From JACVRX01 sp035697245 (lineage in GTDB: Bacteria > Actinomycetota > Actinomycetes > Jiangellales > Jiangellaceae): a stretch of DNA of 9,899 nucleotides. A model generated the notes under the pieces. That model was not told the origin of the DNA. It saw only the letters and a program-made list of their open reading frames with translations, and searched no databases. The stretch is taken from the NCBI GenBank assembly GCA_035697245.1, contig DASSDH010000247.1, positions 1 through 9,899 on the forward strand. Direction: 5' to 3'. Both the position numbers and the translations under genes were made by a program. Below, one piece after another: positions 1 to 7,573 of this stretch (its first letter is position 1; each line of letters starts with the position of its first letter).

Positions 1-667
1 ACGACGTGGTGGGTAGCGGAAGCTCGTGTGGTCCGGGTGCGCCGAAGTACGTCGTCTCGATCGCATCGGCGCCGGACGCGACATCGACCATTCGGCCGGG
101 GGCCGCCGGACTGGTCACCACCGCGCCGTCCGCGAAGGCGACAGAGCCGTTGACTGGCTCGACGTCGGCCTGCTCGGCGATGGCTGTGATCACCGCCTCC
201 AAAGCGACCCGGTCGACCGACGGCACCGCGTCCACCGCGCCGGCACCAAACAGCGCCCGTACCAACGAGAACGGGTTGGCGCTTGCGCCGGGCACGGCTT
301 CGACGGTGGCCTCGATGTCGATGCCGAGGCCCGACTCCGGTGGCACGAGACTGAACGTCTCTTCGCCGTCGGTCACCCGGACAGCAATCGGCGCGTCCAC
401 CACAGCGGGCAAGTCGGCGGCAAGCTTGGCCTCGGCCTCTGCCCTGGTCAGGCCACCGACGGGCACCCCCAGGACGGTGGCACCCCTGACCAGGTCGTGC
501 CCCGCGACAAGGTAGGCCGCGACGTAGAGCACAACCGAGACCACGAGCACAGCCCCCGCCACGATCGCCGGACGGCGCCGCCAGAACGGCCTCGGGGACG
601 AGGCGGCGTCCTCAGGAACGCCTTCGTCCGGGGGTGCATCCCCCAGACGAGTCGGCTGGTCGGTCAC
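1..667 (-). CDS. VanW / YoaR-type peptidoglycan-binding membrane protein, 3'-truncated by window edge
   Basis: Reading leftward from a GTG at 665-667, 222 codons stay open to the window edge, so the C-terminus is missing. The N-terminus (MTDQPTRLGD...) is a proline- and acid-rich cytoplasmic stretch of about 30 residues. One hydrophobic span follows at about residues 32-55, then an extracytoplasmic part. The stretch at about 61-130, with VLGVPVGGLTRAEAEAKL, and a second stretch at about 150-205, with NGSVAFADGAVVTSP, fit the repeated peptidoglycan-binding-4 (YoaR-like) domains that precede a VanW domain in actinobacterial proteins. The VanW domain itself would lie outside the window, so the family call rests on the N-terminal half. 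The likely role is at the cell wall, but the biochemical activity of these proteins is poorly defined. In-frame GTG 676 and TTG 697 are alternative starts; an in-frame stop lies at 716-718. The gene follows mshB after 104 bases and may be read from the same transcript. Confidence 0.75.
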   Translation of the reverse strand, partial: MTDQPTRLGDAPPDEGVPEDAASSPRPFWRRRPAIVAGAVLVVSVVLYVAAYLVAGHDLVRGATVLGVPVGGLTRAEAEAKLAADLPAVVDAPIAVRVTDGEETFSLVPPESGLGIDIEATVEAVPGASANPFSLVRALFGAGAVDAVPSVDRVALEAVITAIAEQADVEPVNGSVAFADGAVVTSPAAPGRMVDVASGADAIETTYFGAPGPHELPLPTTS

Positions 668-720
668 ACAAGGCACACTTTCACTCGGAATGCGCAAGTA
701 GGAGGGGCTGCCAGCTCATC

Positions 721-736
721 ATGCCGACCGCGGCAT
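721..736 (-). terminator. Small hairpin between mshB and the VanW-like gene
   Basis: ATGCCG and CGGCAT form a 6-bp stem with a 4-base loop, 35 bases after the mshB stop codon on the minus strand. There is no T-run after it. It could be a weak terminator or simply chance in GC-rich DNA. The rest of the 668-771 gap shows nothing else I can support. Confidence 0.25.
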
Positions 737-771
737 CGTAACCGATGACGTCGCTCAGCCGGGCGAATTCG

Positions 772-1692
772 TCACGCTCCGTCGAGGCCGGCGAACAAGT
801 CGGACTCCCAGCCAGTGCCTGGATCCACGGGGCCGGGAGCCCCCTTGACCAGCCGGTAATGCTCCCGGCCCCACATCTCCTGACCGAGTTCGTCGGACAT
901 GGCGAAGAACGGGCCGTCGGCGGTCATCTGAGTCGCATGCGCCCGCATCGCAGCCAGCTTGCGCTCGACGAAAACCGTGCCGTCGATCGCAGCCGCAATT
1001 GCCTCGTCGGGCACGACGAACGGGAGGTCATCGGCATTCTCGCCTTCGAAGAAGTCAGATCCTTCGGCGGCCAACCGGGGCATCATGTCCTCGAGGACGC
1101 TGCGCGCCAAAGCATTCCAGTAGATCTTCGGGATGTCCCACGCCGCGCCCAGGTGGATCTTGTACGACGGCACAGCAGCCAGCGCAGCGCCGTAGGTGGC
1201 GACTCGGTGGGCCTGGATGTGGTCCGGGTGCCCGTAACCGCCGTACTCGTCATAGGTCACCAGCACATGCGGCCGGATTTCGCGTATCACCTCGACGAGG
1301 AAGTCCGCCGCCTCCCGCAGGTCGGCTCGCCAAAAGGCGTCCGGTCTCGTCTCTGCGCGCGGCGCCGCCCGGCCGATTCCTGCGTCGGCCATCCCGCTGT
1401 CTCGGTACCTGCCCGGTCCACCGAGGAAGCGGTGGTCGGTGACGCCGAGCTCGGCCATCGCGGCCGCCAGCTCGCCGATGCGGTACTGGCCCAGCCCGTC
1501 CTCATGGTTGGCCGCGAGATGGGCTAGCTCAGGCACCAGGACCTCGCCCTCTTCCCCGAGCGTGCAGGTGACGAGCGCGACATGCGCACCCTCGGCCGCG
1601 TAGCGAGCCATGGTGACGCCGTTGCCGATCGCCTCGTCGTCGGGATGCGCGTGGACGAGAAGCAGGCGCCGATCGGATAGTGGTTCAGCCAC
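772..1692 (-). CDS. mshB: N-acetyl-1-D-myo-inositol-2-amino-2-deoxy-alpha-D-glucopyranoside deacetylase (MshB)
   Basis: This zinc hydrolase removes the acetyl group from GlcNAc-inositol to give GlcN-inositol, the second step on the way to mycothiol, in the cytosol. With the GTG start at 1690-1692 it is 306 aa, very close to the usual size of about 300. The PIG-L/LmbE signature AHPDDE lies at residues 15-20. H16 and D19 are the expected zinc ligands and D18 the catalytic base. The segment GGYGHPDH at 151-158 supplies the third ligand, H158, and a Tyr (Y153) matching the active-site Tyr of the M. tuberculosis enzyme. The family is shared with mycothiol S-conjugate amidase (Mca), but the length and the YDEYGGYGHPDH context favour MshB. 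The gene follows oppF by 26 bases and probably shares its mRNA. Its Shine-Dalgarno is weak. An in-frame GTG at 1711-1713, just after the oppF stop, would add 7 residues. Confidence 0.88.
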   Translation of the reverse strand: MAEPLSDRRLLLVHAHPDDEAIGNGVTMARYAAEGAHVALVTCTLGEEGEVLVPELAHLAANHEDGLGQYRIGELAAAMAELGVTDHRFLGGPGRYRDSGMADAGIGRAAPRAETRPDAFWRADLREAADFLVEVIREIRPHVLVTYDEYGGYGHPDHIQAHRVATYGAALAAVPSYKIHLGAAWDIPKIYWNALARSVLEDMMPRLAAEGSDFFEGENADDLPFVVPDEAIAAAIDGTVFVERKLAAMRAHATQMTADGPFFAMSDELGQEMWGREHYRLVKGAPGPVDPGTGWESDLFAGLDGA

Positions 1693-1718
1693 GACGCCAA
1701 CCCTACGAGGCACTCCCG

Positions 1719-2750
1719 TCAGTGATGGACGACGACGACGTCCTCGCGGATCGCGGCGTAGTGGCAGGCGGCCTCGTGGTCGACACCCGGGCGGACGACC
1801 AGCGCGGGCACCTCCTCGGCACACTTGTCGGTCGCCTTCCAGCAACGCGTGCGAAACCGGCAGCCGCTCGGCGGATTAGCCGGGCTGGGCGGATCGCCGG
1901 CCAGGATGATCTGCTCTCGCTGACCTCTGACGGCCGGGTCCGGCACTGGCACGGCAGACAGCAAGGCCTGGGTGTAGGGGTGGGCCGGGCGCTCGTAGAT
2001 CTGCACGTCCGTGCCGAGCTCGGCGAACCGGCCGAGATACATCACCGCGACCCGGTCGGAGATGTGCCGGACCACGGACAGGTCGTGCGCGATGAAGATG
2101 TAGGACAGGCCGAACTCGTCCTGCAGCTTCTCCAACAGGTTGACGACCTGCGCCTGCACCGAGACGTCGAGCGCGGACACCGGTTCGTCGCAGATGATGA
2201 TCTCCGGCCGAAGCGCCAGCCCGCGGGCGATCCCGATGCGCTGGCGCTGACCACCGGAGAACTGGTGCGGGTACCGGTTGATGTGCTCGGGGTTGAGGCC
2301 GACGACGTCGAGCAACTCCTGCACCCGTCGCTGGCGGTCACCCTTGGGCGCGACCTCAGAGTGGATGTCGAACGGCTCACCGACGATGTCACCGACCGTC
2401 ATACGCGGATTGAGCGAGGAGTACGGATCCTGGAAGATGATCTGGATGTTGCGCCTGAGGCGGCGCAGCGCCTTCCCCTTGGCGTCGTAGATGTTCTCGC
2501 CTTTGAACATCGCGTGCCCGCTGGTCGGCCGCTCCAGCTGGATGAGCAGCTTGGCCAGTGTCGATTTGCCGCAACCCGATTCGCCGACGACGCCGAGCGT
2601 CTCGCCCCTGTGCAACTCGAATGAGACGCCGTCGACCGCCTTGACGTCCCCGACGCGCCTCTTGAACACGATTCCGGTGGTGAGCGGGAAGTACTTGACC
2701 AGCTCCTTGACCTCGAGCACGACCTCGCCGGACGGGCTAGATGGTTCCAT
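1719..2750 (-). CDS. oppF: Oligopeptide ABC transporter ATP-binding protein OppF
   Basis: This is one of the two nucleotide-binding subunits that drive peptide import from the cytoplasmic face of OppBC. It is 343 aa. Motifs in order: Walker A GESGCGKS (57-64), Q-loop Q107, ABC signature SGGQRQ (165-170), Walker B EIIICDE with catalytic E189, D-loop ALD, and switch His222. The C-terminal oligopeptide/dipeptide-transporter extension (about 235-330) holds the HPYTQALL motif and four cysteines, C297, C303, C310 and C329, spaced x5, x6 and x18. This is the pattern that binds an iron-sulfur cluster in structurally studied Dpp/Opp ATPases. The ATG at 2748-2750 lies inside the end of oppD (14-base overlap). 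It is preceded by GGAGGTG at 2755-2761, so the two are translationally coupled. Substrate cannot be told from the ATPase; dipeptide or nickel import is possible. Confidence 0.93.
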   Translation of the reverse strand: MEPSSPSGEVVLEVKELVKYFPLTTGIVFKRRVGDVKAVDGVSFELHRGETLGVVGESGCGKSTLAKLLIQLERPTSGHAMFKGENIYDAKGKALRRLRRNIQIIFQDPYSSLNPRMTVGDIVGEPFDIHSEVAPKGDRQRRVQELLDVVGLNPEHINRYPHQFSGGQRQRIGIARGLALRPEIIICDEPVSALDVSVQAQVVNLLEKLQDEFGLSYIFIAHDLSVVRHISDRVAVMYLGRFAELGTDVQIYERPAHPYTQALLSAVPVPDPAVRGQREQIILAGDPPSPANPPSGCRFRTRCWKATDKCAEEVPALVVRPGVDHEAACHYAAIREDVVVVHH

Positions 2751-3771
2751 CGAGCACCTCCGTGGCGAAGTGGCATGCGCTGAACCGGCCGGGAACGACC
2801 TCGAGCAACGGTGGGCGGTTCTCCCGACAGATGTCCTGCGCGTATGGACACCGGGGGTTGAACTCGCACCCGGTCGGGATCCGGGTCAAGCTCGGCGGCA
2901 GCCCCTTGATCGCGGCCAGTTCCTGGCCCTTCAGGTCCACCCGTGGGATCGATTCGAGCAGGCCTTTGGTGTACGGATGTGCGGGGCGGGCGTAGATGTC
3001 GCCGACCAGGGCCCTCTCCATGATCCGCCCGGCGTACATCACCGAGATCTTGTCCGCGACGTCCGCGACGACTCCCAGGTCGTGGGTGATCAGGATCAGC
3101 CCCATCTTGCGCTCGCGCTGGAGATCCGCGAGCAGTTCCATGATCTGGGCCTGGACTGTGACGTCGAGGGCGGTAGTGGGCTCGTCGGCGATCAGCACGT
3201 CTGGATCCAGTGAGATCGCCATCGCGATCATGATGCGCTGCCGCATGCCACCGGAGAACTGATGCGGGTAGTCGTTGACGCGCTCCCTGGCGGCCGGGAT
3301 GCGGACCAGCTCCATGAGCTCGATAGCGCGTTGCTTCGCATTCTTCTTGGACAGACCCTCGTGGACCCGGAACATCTCCCCGATCTGCCACCCCACCGTG
3401 AAGACCGGGTTCAGCGATGAAAGAGCATCCTGAAAGATCATCGAGATGCTCCGGCCCCGGTACGCTCGCCGCTCGTCCTCGGGCAGGGTCAGCAGGTCCT
3501 GACCTCGAAACCGGACGGCGCCGCCGGTGACGAACCCTGGCGGGGTGTCCAGAATCCCCATAACCGCCTGCGCGGTAACGCTCTTTCCCGACCCGGACTC
3601 GCCCAGAATGGCCAGCGTCTGGCCTTCCTCCAGGCTGAACGAGACGCCGTTCACTGCCTTCGCGACGCCGTCCCGGGTGCGGAACTCGACCTGAAGATCT
3701 TCCACGTGGAGCAACGGGACGTGGCCGGCGGCGGACGCATCCGGCGGAGGGACTGTCTCTGTCGTCGCCAC
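2737..3771 (-). CDS. oppD: Oligopeptide ABC transporter ATP-binding protein OppD
   Basis: This is the partner ATPase of OppF in the peptide importer. It is 344 aa from a GTG start at 3769-3771. GAGGAG at 3778-3783, six bases upstream, fixes the start and overlaps the stop codon of oppC. Motifs: Walker A GESGSGKS (57-64), Q-loop Q114, signature SGGMRQ (173-178), Walker B DVLIADE with E197, D-loop ALD (201-203), and switch His230. The C-terminal extension has HPYTKGLL followed by cysteines C302, C308, C315 and C333 (x5, x6, x17), the same layout as in OppF. The first 18 residues are a short Pro/Ala-rich lead before the first beta-strand. The gene sits 10 bases after oppC and overlaps oppF, as expected for a stoichiometric complex. 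Both ATPases look catalytically intact. Confidence 0.93.
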   Translation of the reverse strand: MATTETVPPPDASAAGHVPLLHVEDLQVEFRTRDGVAKAVNGVSFSLEEGQTLAILGESGSGKSVTAQAVMGILDTPPGFVTGGAVRFRGQDLLTLPEDERRAYRGRSISMIFQDALSSLNPVFTVGWQIGEMFRVHEGLSKKNAKQRAIELMELVRIPAARERVNDYPHQFSGGMRQRIMIAMAISLDPDVLIADEPTTALDVTVQAQIMELLADLQRERKMGLILITHDLGVVADVADKISVMYAGRIMERALVGDIYARPAHPYTKGLLESIPRVDLKGQELAAIKGLPPSLTRIPTGCEFNPRCPYAQDICRENRPPLLEVVPGRFSACHFATEVLDGTI

Positions 3772-3781
3772 GTGCGGCTCC

Positions 3782-4783
3782 TCAGCGCAGTCTCGGGTCG
3801 AAGGCGTCGCGGACGGCGTCGCCCATCATGATGAACGCCAGTATCGTGACGGACAGGAATGCCGCCGGGAACAGCAGCATGTGCGGCGACTGCCGCACGA
3901 GGCCGGCAGCGTCGTTGATGGCGACTCCCCACGAAATGACCGGCGGCTGAAGGCCGATTCCGAGGTAGGACAACGTCGCCTCCGTCGAGATGAAGATCCC
4001 GAGCACGATCGTCGCGTAGACGATCACCGGCGCCAGGGCGTTGGGCAACACGTGCAGGCGCAGGATCCGCTTCGCATCTCCGCCCAGAGCACGAGCGGCA
4101 TTGACGTAGTCGGCCTGTTTGACCTGAATGACAGTGGACCTCGTGATCCGAGCCAGGCTCGTCCAGCCGAGGATGGCCAGGACAACCGACACCTTGCCCA
4201 TCGTCCCCCATTTCGGGGTCTCGGGCCCGGAAGGGAACGACGCCAGCAATAGAATGCCGCCCAGCACTAGCGGGATGCCGAAGAAGATGTCGGTGATCCG
4301 GGACAGGATGCTGTCGGTGACACCGCCGTAGAAGCCGGCGAACATGCCGATCAGCACGCCCAGGATGACTACGAACAGGGTGCTGGCGAATCCCACGACG
4401 ATCGATGCCTGCGCTCCGTAGATCGTGCGGGCGTAGACGTCGCAACCCTGGATGTCGTAGCCGAACCAGGCTTCGCTACTGGGTGACTGACGGGACAAGT
4501 TGAGGTCGCACGCGCGCGGGTCCGTGTTCGTGAACAACCCGGGAGCCACGGCCATGACGAGGAGCACGACGATCACGATTCCCGACACGATGAAGACCGG
4601 ATTACGTCGGAGATCACGCAGTGCGTCACTGGTCAATGAGCGCGGCTTATCCTGCTGGGTCGCCACCTCGGCGTCGGTCGGCGGCGGCGCCGTCCCTGCC
4701 TCGAACGCGCTCTCGGCAATGGGATGGAACTTCTGGTCCGCCTCGGCTTGCTCCGGGGTGTACAGCGAATGCGGGTCAGTCAT
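3782..4783 (-). CDS. oppC: Oligopeptide ABC transporter permease OppC
   Basis: This is one of two membrane subunits forming the translocation channel. With the ATG at 4781-4783 it is 333 aa. This start is chosen because GAGG lies 7 bases upstream and the codon sits inside the end of oppB in an 8-base ATGACTGA overlap. A hydrophilic cytoplasmic N-tail of about 60 residues precedes the first span (about 62-84). The BPD_transp_1 core follows, with further spans at about 127-153, 165-183, 197-213, 250-268 and 302-320. The EAA coupling loop, AARALGGDAKRILRLHVLPN (229-248), contacts an ATPase. The protein ends in DAFDPRLR, typical of OppC/DppC. An outer loop between spans 1 and 2 (about 85-125) carries C92 and C114, which could form a disulfide. 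Confidence 0.92.
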   Translation of the reverse strand: MTDPHSLYTPEQAEADQKFHPIAESAFEAGTAPPPTDAEVATQQDKPRSLTSDALRDLRRNPVFIVSGIVIVVLLVMAVAPGLFTNTDPRACDLNLSRQSPSSEAWFGYDIQGCDVYARTIYGAQASIVVGFASTLFVVILGVLIGMFAGFYGGVTDSILSRITDIFFGIPLVLGGILLLASFPSGPETPKWGTMGKVSVVLAILGWTSLARITRSTVIQVKQADYVNAARALGGDAKRILRLHVLPNALAPVIVYATIVLGIFISTEATLSYLGIGLQPPVISWGVAINDAAGLVRQSPHMLLFPAAFLSVTILAFIMMGDAVRDAFDPRLR

Positions 4784-5702
4784 AGCGGATCCTCGGGTCG
4801 AGCGCGGCATACAGCAGGTCCACGAACAGGTTGACCAACAAGAAGACCAGGACCAACACGGTGACGGCGCCGGTGACCAGCGCACCTTCGCGCAGGCGGA
4901 TGCTCCGGAAGATCAGCCCGCCGATCCCCTGGATGTTGAAGATGCCCTCCGTCACGATCGCGCCGGCCAGCAGGGCACCGAAGTCGGCGCCGATGAGCGT
5001 GATGACCGGGATCAGCGAGTTCCGCAGAGTGTGGACGCCGACCACCCGACGACGGGGCATGCCTTTGGCGGTCGCAGTGCGGACGTAGTCGGAGCGAAGG
5101 TTCTCGACCAGGTTGGTTCGCTGTACTCGAGCGACGTACGCCAGGCTGCCGCTGGCCAGCACCATGGCCGGCAACAGGAGCTCGTAGACCGTCGCCTCCC
5201 GCGACACTGTCACCGGGAACCAGCCGAGCTGGACACCGAAGATGAGCTGGGCCATGTAGCCGATGACGAAGATCGGGATGGAGATCATGAACAGCGTGGT
5301 GAGCAGAACCAGGTTGTCGAAGAACCCGTTGCGCCGCAGGCCGGCCATCACGCCGGCGCCGATCCCGATGACGATCTCGAAGATGATGGCCAACGTCGCG
5401 AGCTTCGCCGTCGTCGGGAAGGTCCGGGCGAGCTCGTCGGCAACGGTCAGCCCGTTGAACGTCTCCCCGAAGTTCCCCTGTACCAGGTTGCTGAGATATT
5501 TGAAGTATTGGACGAACACCGGGTCGTTCAGGTTGAACTTCGCCGTCATCGCGTCGACGTATGCCTGCGGGCAGGGCCGTTCGCCGCACCGGCCGGCGAA
5601 CGGGTTGCCGGGCAGGGCCCAGACCGCGAGGAAGATCAGCAGCGTCGTCCCGAGGATCACCGGGATCATCTGCAGTATGCGCCGGATGGTGTAACGGCCC
5701 AT
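4776..5702 (-). CDS. oppB: Oligopeptide ABC transporter permease OppB
   Basis: This is the second channel-forming permease of the importer and the first gene of the tightly packed oppBCDF block. The ATG at 5700-5702 gives 308 aa (MGRYTIRRILQMIPV...), a classic OppB/DppB N-terminus. GGAGGAGG about 5 bases upstream supports this over an in-frame ATG 17 codons earlier. The first span is at about 9-30. A periplasmic loop with C39 and C44 follows, then the inner-membrane component core with spans at about 100-121, 130-157, 175-190, 228-250 and 275-298. The EAA loop is at about 209-227 (TATAKGMPRRRVVGVHTLR). The C-terminus LDPRIRYD is typical of the family. It lies 169 bases after oppA, across a strong hairpin. 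Confidence 0.92.
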   Translation of the reverse strand: MGRYTIRRILQMIPVILGTTLLIFLAVWALPGNPFAGRCGERPCPQAYVDAMTAKFNLNDPVFVQYFKYLSNLVQGNFGETFNGLTVADELARTFPTTAKLATLAIIFEIVIGIGAGVMAGLRRNGFFDNLVLLTTLFMISIPIFVIGYMAQLIFGVQLGWFPVTVSREATVYELLLPAMVLASGSLAYVARVQRTNLVENLRSDYVRTATAKGMPRRRVVGVHTLRNSLIPVITLIGADFGALLAGAIVTEGIFNIQGIGGLIFRSIRLREGALVTGAVTVLVLVFLLVNLFVDLLYAALDPRIRYD

Positions 5703-5744
5703 GAGCCCTCCTCCATACCGAATCCGGCGCCGAGTCCACTGTTT

Positions 5745-5763
5745 CGGAATCATTCCGGCCGGA
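5745..5763. repeat. Overlapping palindromes upstream of oppB
   Basis: CGGAATcATTCCG (5745-5757) is a perfect 6+1+6 inverted repeat. It overlaps TCCGGCCGGA (5754-5763), another perfect palindrome. They lie 43-61 bases before the oppB start, where an operator or leader hairpin could act. No matching regulator is known from this window, so function is inferred only from position and symmetry. Confidence 0.3.
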
Positions 5764-5818
5764 CGGCGCCAGCGTAAACCGCGGAACCCGCAGTGGGCTA
5801 TGAAGCGGGTACGAATGG

Positions 5819-5858
5819 CACTCGGCCTGCCGGCTCATGGGAGCCGACAGGCCGAGTG
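5819..5858 (-). terminator. Strong hairpin between oppA and oppB (terminator or attenuator)
   Basis: The arms at 5819-5836 and 5841-5858 form an 18-bp stem with a 4-base loop. In minus-strand RNA all pairs hold, with a single G.U wobble. In plus-strand RNA that position is a C-A mismatch, so the structure favours leftward transcripts. It starts 14 bases after the oppA stop codon. There is no U-run after it, which is common for actinobacterial terminators. Partial termination or 3'-end protection here would give more binding protein than permease mRNA. Confidence 0.75.
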
Positions 5859-5871
5859 GTCACGACATCGA

Positions 5872-7536
5872 CTACGAGGCCAGCTCGAGGCTGTAGATGT
5901 CGATGGTCGAGAACGGGGTGATCTTCAGGGTGGCGATGTTGGTGGAGTGCCCGGCGATGACCGAGTAGTTCCACAACGGGATCGCAGGCAGGTCCTCGGC
6001 GAGCATCGCCTCGGCCTCCTGGTACAGCGAGATCGCCTCGTCTGGGTCCGTCGCCTCAGCGGCTTCCTGAAGCTTCGCGTCGAAGTCCGGGTTGCTGTAG
6101 TCGCCGTCGTTGGACGACGCCCCGGTTGCGTAGATCGGCACCAGGAAGTTCTCGATGCTCGGGTAGTCCATCTGCCAGCCGGTCCGGAATATCCCCTTCA
6201 TCTCCCGGTTGGTGATCTGGTCCCGGAAGGTGGCGAAGTCGACCACCGGCGTCGCCAAGCACTCCACGCCGGTGGCGTTGCGGATGCTGTTGCACGTCGC
6301 CTCAACCCACTCCTTGTGGGAGCTGTCCGCGTTGTAGGAGATGGTCAGCGTGCCGGTGAAACCGGATTCCTCCATCAGCTGCTGCGCGCCGTCCGGGTCG
6401 TAGGTGCACCATTCACCGCACACGTCCGGCTGGTATCCGGCCACCACGGGGTTGACCCAGCCGGTCGCAGGTACGCGAGCGCCCTGGAAGATGTTCTGGG
6501 TGATCAGCTCACGGTCGATGGCCTTCGAAATCGCCTGCCGCAACGTGAGGTCGGACATCGCCGGGTCGACCGCGTCGGGGGCGAACGTGATCGTCTGGAT
6601 CACGCCGACCTCCTTCTGGACCCACCGGTCGCCGAGGTCGGCCTTGTATTGCTCGCCGGCAAGGGCCTCCGGCGGAACGTTGTCCATGACGTCGACGTTG
6701 TCGGCTAGGAGGTCGTTGTACTCGGCGGCCTCGTCAGCGTAGATCTTGTACGAGATGTCCTTGATCTTGGGTTTGGTCTCGCCGGCGTAGTCCTCGTACG
6801 CGGTCATCTCGATCGAGGAGTTCTCGGTGTACTCGGTGACCATGAAGGGGCCGGACCCGACCGGCAAGCGACCGAATGCGTCGGGGTCCTCGAAGAAGGA
6901 CTCGGGCAGCGGAGCGAACGCCGTGTAGCCGAGCCGCTGCGGGAACGACGACTGCGGTCCGGTAAGCCTGACGGTGAACGTCGTGTCGTCGACGACCTCG
7001 AGGCCGGACATCTCGGTCACCGGGGCCTCGTCCGGGGTGATCGCCTCGTCGCCGTTGGCGTCCTCGCCCTGCACCTCTGCGAAGCCTTCGATCGGCTCGA
7101 AGAAGTACGAGCTCAAGTACGCGTTCGGACCGTACGCGCCGAAGTTCCAGGCGTCCACGAAGCTCTGAGCGGTGATCGGGGTGCCGTCGTGGAAGGTCCA
7201 GCCGTCCTTCAGCGTGATCGTCCAGGTGGTGTTGTCCTCGGACTCGATCGACTCCGCGATCTCGTTCGACGACTCAGCAGTGTCCGGGTCGTAGCTCAAC
7301 AGCTTCGAGAAGATCCAGTCCAGCGGGTTGCCGCCGCACGTCTCGTTGGTGTTCGCCGGTATGAGCAAGTTCTGGGGCTGACAGCCGCCGATGACAACGG
7401 AACCGGCCGGGCCTGCGGCTTCGCCGCCACCGCCCTCGTCGCCGCCACCCTCGTCGTCACCGCCGCCGCAGGCGCTCAGCACGAGCGCGAAGCCGACGGC
7501 ACCGATGACTGCCCCCTTGCGAGCGGATACTCGCAT
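5872..7536 (-). CDS. oppA: Peptide ABC transporter substrate-binding lipoprotein OppA (SBP family 5)
   Basis: This extracellular, lipid-anchored receptor would deliver peptides to OppBC. It is 554 aa from an ATG at 7534-7536, with GAGGAGG about 8 bases upstream. A lipoprotein signal peptide (RK near the N-terminus, hydrophobic core, lipobox LSAC) places the acylated cysteine at C23. A Gly/Asp/Glu-rich linker (24-45) then leads into the SBP_bac_5 fold. Family landmarks include TWTITLKDGWTFHDGTPITAQSFVDAW (in parts, 104-130), VGSGPFMVTEY (226-236), LRQAISKAIDRELI (332-345) and a closing EAEAMLAEDLPAIPLWNYS (507-525). Six further cysteines (C52, C67, C373, C377, C415, C426) fall into close pairs and could form three disulfides. 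An unusual acidic insert at 159-170 (DANGDEAITPDE) matches an EF-hand-type calcium loop. The ligand is not determinable; a BldK-like signalling-peptide role is possible but unproven. Confidence 0.92.
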   Translation of the reverse strand: MRVSARKGAVIGAVGFALVLSACGGGDDEGGGDEGGGGEAAGPAGSVVIGGCQPQNLLIPANTNETCGGNPLDWIFSKLLSYDPDTAESSNEIAESIESEDNTTWTITLKDGWTFHDGTPITAQSFVDAWNFGAYGPNAYLSSYFFEPIEGFAEVQGEDANGDEAITPDEAPVTEMSGLEVVDDTTFTVRLTGPQSSFPQRLGYTAFAPLPESFFEDPDAFGRLPVGSGPFMVTEYTENSSIEMTAYEDYAGETKPKIKDISYKIYADEAAEYNDLLADNVDVMDNVPPEALAGEQYKADLGDRWVQKEVGVIQTITFAPDAVDPAMSDLTLRQAISKAIDRELITQNIFQGARVPATGWVNPVVAGYQPDVCGEWCTYDPDGAQQLMEESGFTGTLTISYNADSSHKEWVEATCNSIRNATGVECLATPVVDFATFRDQITNREMKGIFRTGWQMDYPSIENFLVPIYATGASSNDGDYSNPDFDAKLQEAAEATDPDEAISLYQEAEAMLAEDLPAIPLWNYSVIAGHSTNIATLKITPFSTIDIYSLELAS

Positions 7537-7573
7537 GGATGTCCTCCTCGGGTCCGAATCTGCCCTGGACAGT

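Noticed and set aside
26..748. 240-codon plus-strand open frame opposite the VanW-like gene
   Set aside because: The minus-strand frame shows a membrane span and recognisable cell-wall domains; this one is Arg/His/Gly-rich with no features.
2399..3391. 330-codon minus-strand open frame across oppD and oppF
   Set aside because: It is an alternate frame of the two ATPase genes, with Arg/Pro/Ser-rich sequence and none of the ABC motifs.
4500..5777. 425-codon plus-strand open frame opposite oppB and oppC
   Set aside because: It lies antisense to two clear permease genes, is rich in Asp, Arg, Gln and His without domain features, and has no ribosome binding site. It is a GC-rich codon shadow.
5701..6708. 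335-codon plus-strand open frame opposite the 3' part of oppA
   Set aside because: Antisense to a well-supported gene, with Arg/Val/Gly/Asp-biased composition typical of shadow frames.
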